Assembly: GCA_030044035.1 (NCBI GenBank)
Contig: JASHWN010000260.1
Span: 1-6,650, forward strand
DNA: 6,650 bases
Origin: Xanthobacteraceae bacterium
Lineage (GTDB): Bacteria > Pseudomonadota > Alphaproteobacteria > Rhizobiales > Xanthobacteraceae
Direction of reading: 5' to 3'
Shown: piece by piece, positions 6,194-6,650 of the stretch
Layout: the number at the start of each line of letters is the position of its first letter
Position numbering within the stretch: position 1 is the first letter of the stretch
Notes under the pieces: model-generated
Seen by the model: the letters and a program-made list of their open reading frames with translations, nothing else
What the model was told of the DNA's origin: nothing
Database searches by the model: none
Program-made: the position numbers and the translations under genes

Positions 6194-6650
6194 GCGCTGC
6201 CCCCCTTCTTCGGCTTGTGGTCCTTGAGCGCGTCCTCGCGCGCCTGCGCGGCAGCGTCCGACAGCCGCACCGTGACGCGGTCGGGCAAGCGCAGATCGAC
6301 CAGCGCGATGTCGCGCGACAAGAGCTTCTTGTCGCGGTCGAGCGCGACCAGCCGGTCCAGCGCGGATGCGACGTCGGTCTCCGGCAGCTCGACGTCGATG
6401 CCGTTCTGCAGCAGCAGATTCCAGCGCCGCTGCGCCACCAGGATCGAGGCGCGCAGCTGTGCGCGAATCTGCGGATAACGGCCGACGACGGCGAGAAAAT
6501 CCTTGGCTTGATGCTCGGCGCCCTTGCCGACCACGAGCGGCACCGTCAGGTAGCGCCGCTCGACAAAAGCTTCGAGCACGGTGCCGTCGTCGGCGATGAC
6601 GTTGACGTGCCGATCCTTCTGCCACAGCGCGAACGCCTGCCGCTCCTTGA
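6190..6650 (-). CDS. ftsQ: Cell division protein FtsQ, C-terminal part (gene runs off the right edge)
   Basis: FtsQ is a bitopic inner-membrane protein whose periplasmic part, with FtsL and FtsB, activates septal peptidoglycan synthesis. Only the last 152 residues plus two bases are in the window, roughly half of the usual 300 or so; the cytoplasmic tail, membrane helix and most of the POTRA domain lie outside. The visible part begins KERQAFALWQKDRHVNVIAD, where FALWQ and the following IADDGTVLE are typical of alphaproteobacterial FtsQ; it continues with LTVPLVVGKGA and the beta-domain (RRWNLLLQNGIDVELPE, then RDIALVDLRLPDRVTVRL). The tail is lysine-rich and ends [12 protein letters not shown] at 6579 is internal, not a start, because the family match continues upstream of it to the edge. 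The stop TGA (6192-6190) overlaps the ftsA ATG. Confidence 0.93.
   Translation of the reverse strand, partial: KERQAFALWQKDRHVNVIADDGTVLEAFVERRYLTVPLVVGKGAEHQAKDFLAVVGRYPQIRAQLRASILVAQRRWNLLLQNGIDVELPETDVASALDRLVALDRDKKLLSRDIALVDLRLPDRVTVRLSDAAAQAREDALKDHKPKKGGSA
6199..6207 (-). promoter_or_regulatory. Ribosome binding site of ftsA inside the end of ftsQ
   Basis: The minus strand reads AAGGGGGG (6207-6200), six bases before the ftsA ATG and inside the last codons of ftsQ. With the ATGA stop-start overlap this is a classical translational coupling arrangement, so FtsA synthesis should depend on ribosomes finishing ftsQ. Confidence 0.75.

Noticed and set aside
4871..6625. 584-codon frame suggesting a much longer FtsA
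   Set aside because: The part upstream of 6193 overlaps ftsQ in another frame and reads as Arg/Ala-rich shadow sequence; the FtsA family match begins near the ATG at 6193.

Overview
The window is a piece of the division and cell-wall (dcw) cluster of an alphaproteobacterium. All six recognisable protein genes lie on the minus strand, so the map reads right to left: ftsQ (3' part only), ftsA, ftsZ, lpxC, bamD, recN (5' part only). Three things point to the order Hyphomicrobiales (Rhizobiales), probably near Nitrobacteraceae/Xanthobacteraceae: the gene order ftsQ-ftsA-ftsZ-lpxC-bamD-recN, the FtsZ start [16 protein letters not shown] with a linker of more than 230 residues and the end [11 protein letters not shown], and the high G+C content. 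A nested palindromic intergenic element of a style common in Bradyrhizobium-type genomes agrees with this. The assignment comes from recalled family features, not from a search.

Right part (4871-6650): FtsQ and FtsA are joined by an ATGA overlap and are surely co-transcribed. FtsQ belongs to the periplasmic FtsQLB complex. FtsA is the actin-like protein that ties FtsZ filaments to the membrane. A 97-bp spacer with a perfect 8-bp hairpin separates ftsA from ftsZ, which has its own strong ribosome binding site.

Centre (1668-4773): ftsZ is followed by the largest gene-free stretch, 427 bp. It holds a hairpin after ftsZ and a pair of near-identical AT-rich 13-mers, and is the likely place where transcription is separated between ftsZ and lpxC. 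LpxC, the first committed enzyme of lipid A synthesis, starts at an internal ATG; the longer open frame upstream looks non-coding.

Left part (1-1667): bamD encodes the outer-membrane lipoprotein of the BAM complex. Its leader holds four GGG tracts arranged like a G-quadruplex. Between bamD and recN sits a roughly 150-bp palindromic repeat, in a stretch rich in GANTC sites. recN, a DNA repair ATPase, runs off the left edge.

Together the genes couple septum placement (FtsZ, FtsA, FtsQ) with outer-membrane building (LpxC for lipid A, BamD for outer-membrane proteins). The coding content is ordinary and conserved. I found no undescribed gene system; what deserves a second look is in the spacers and in the FtsZ linker.
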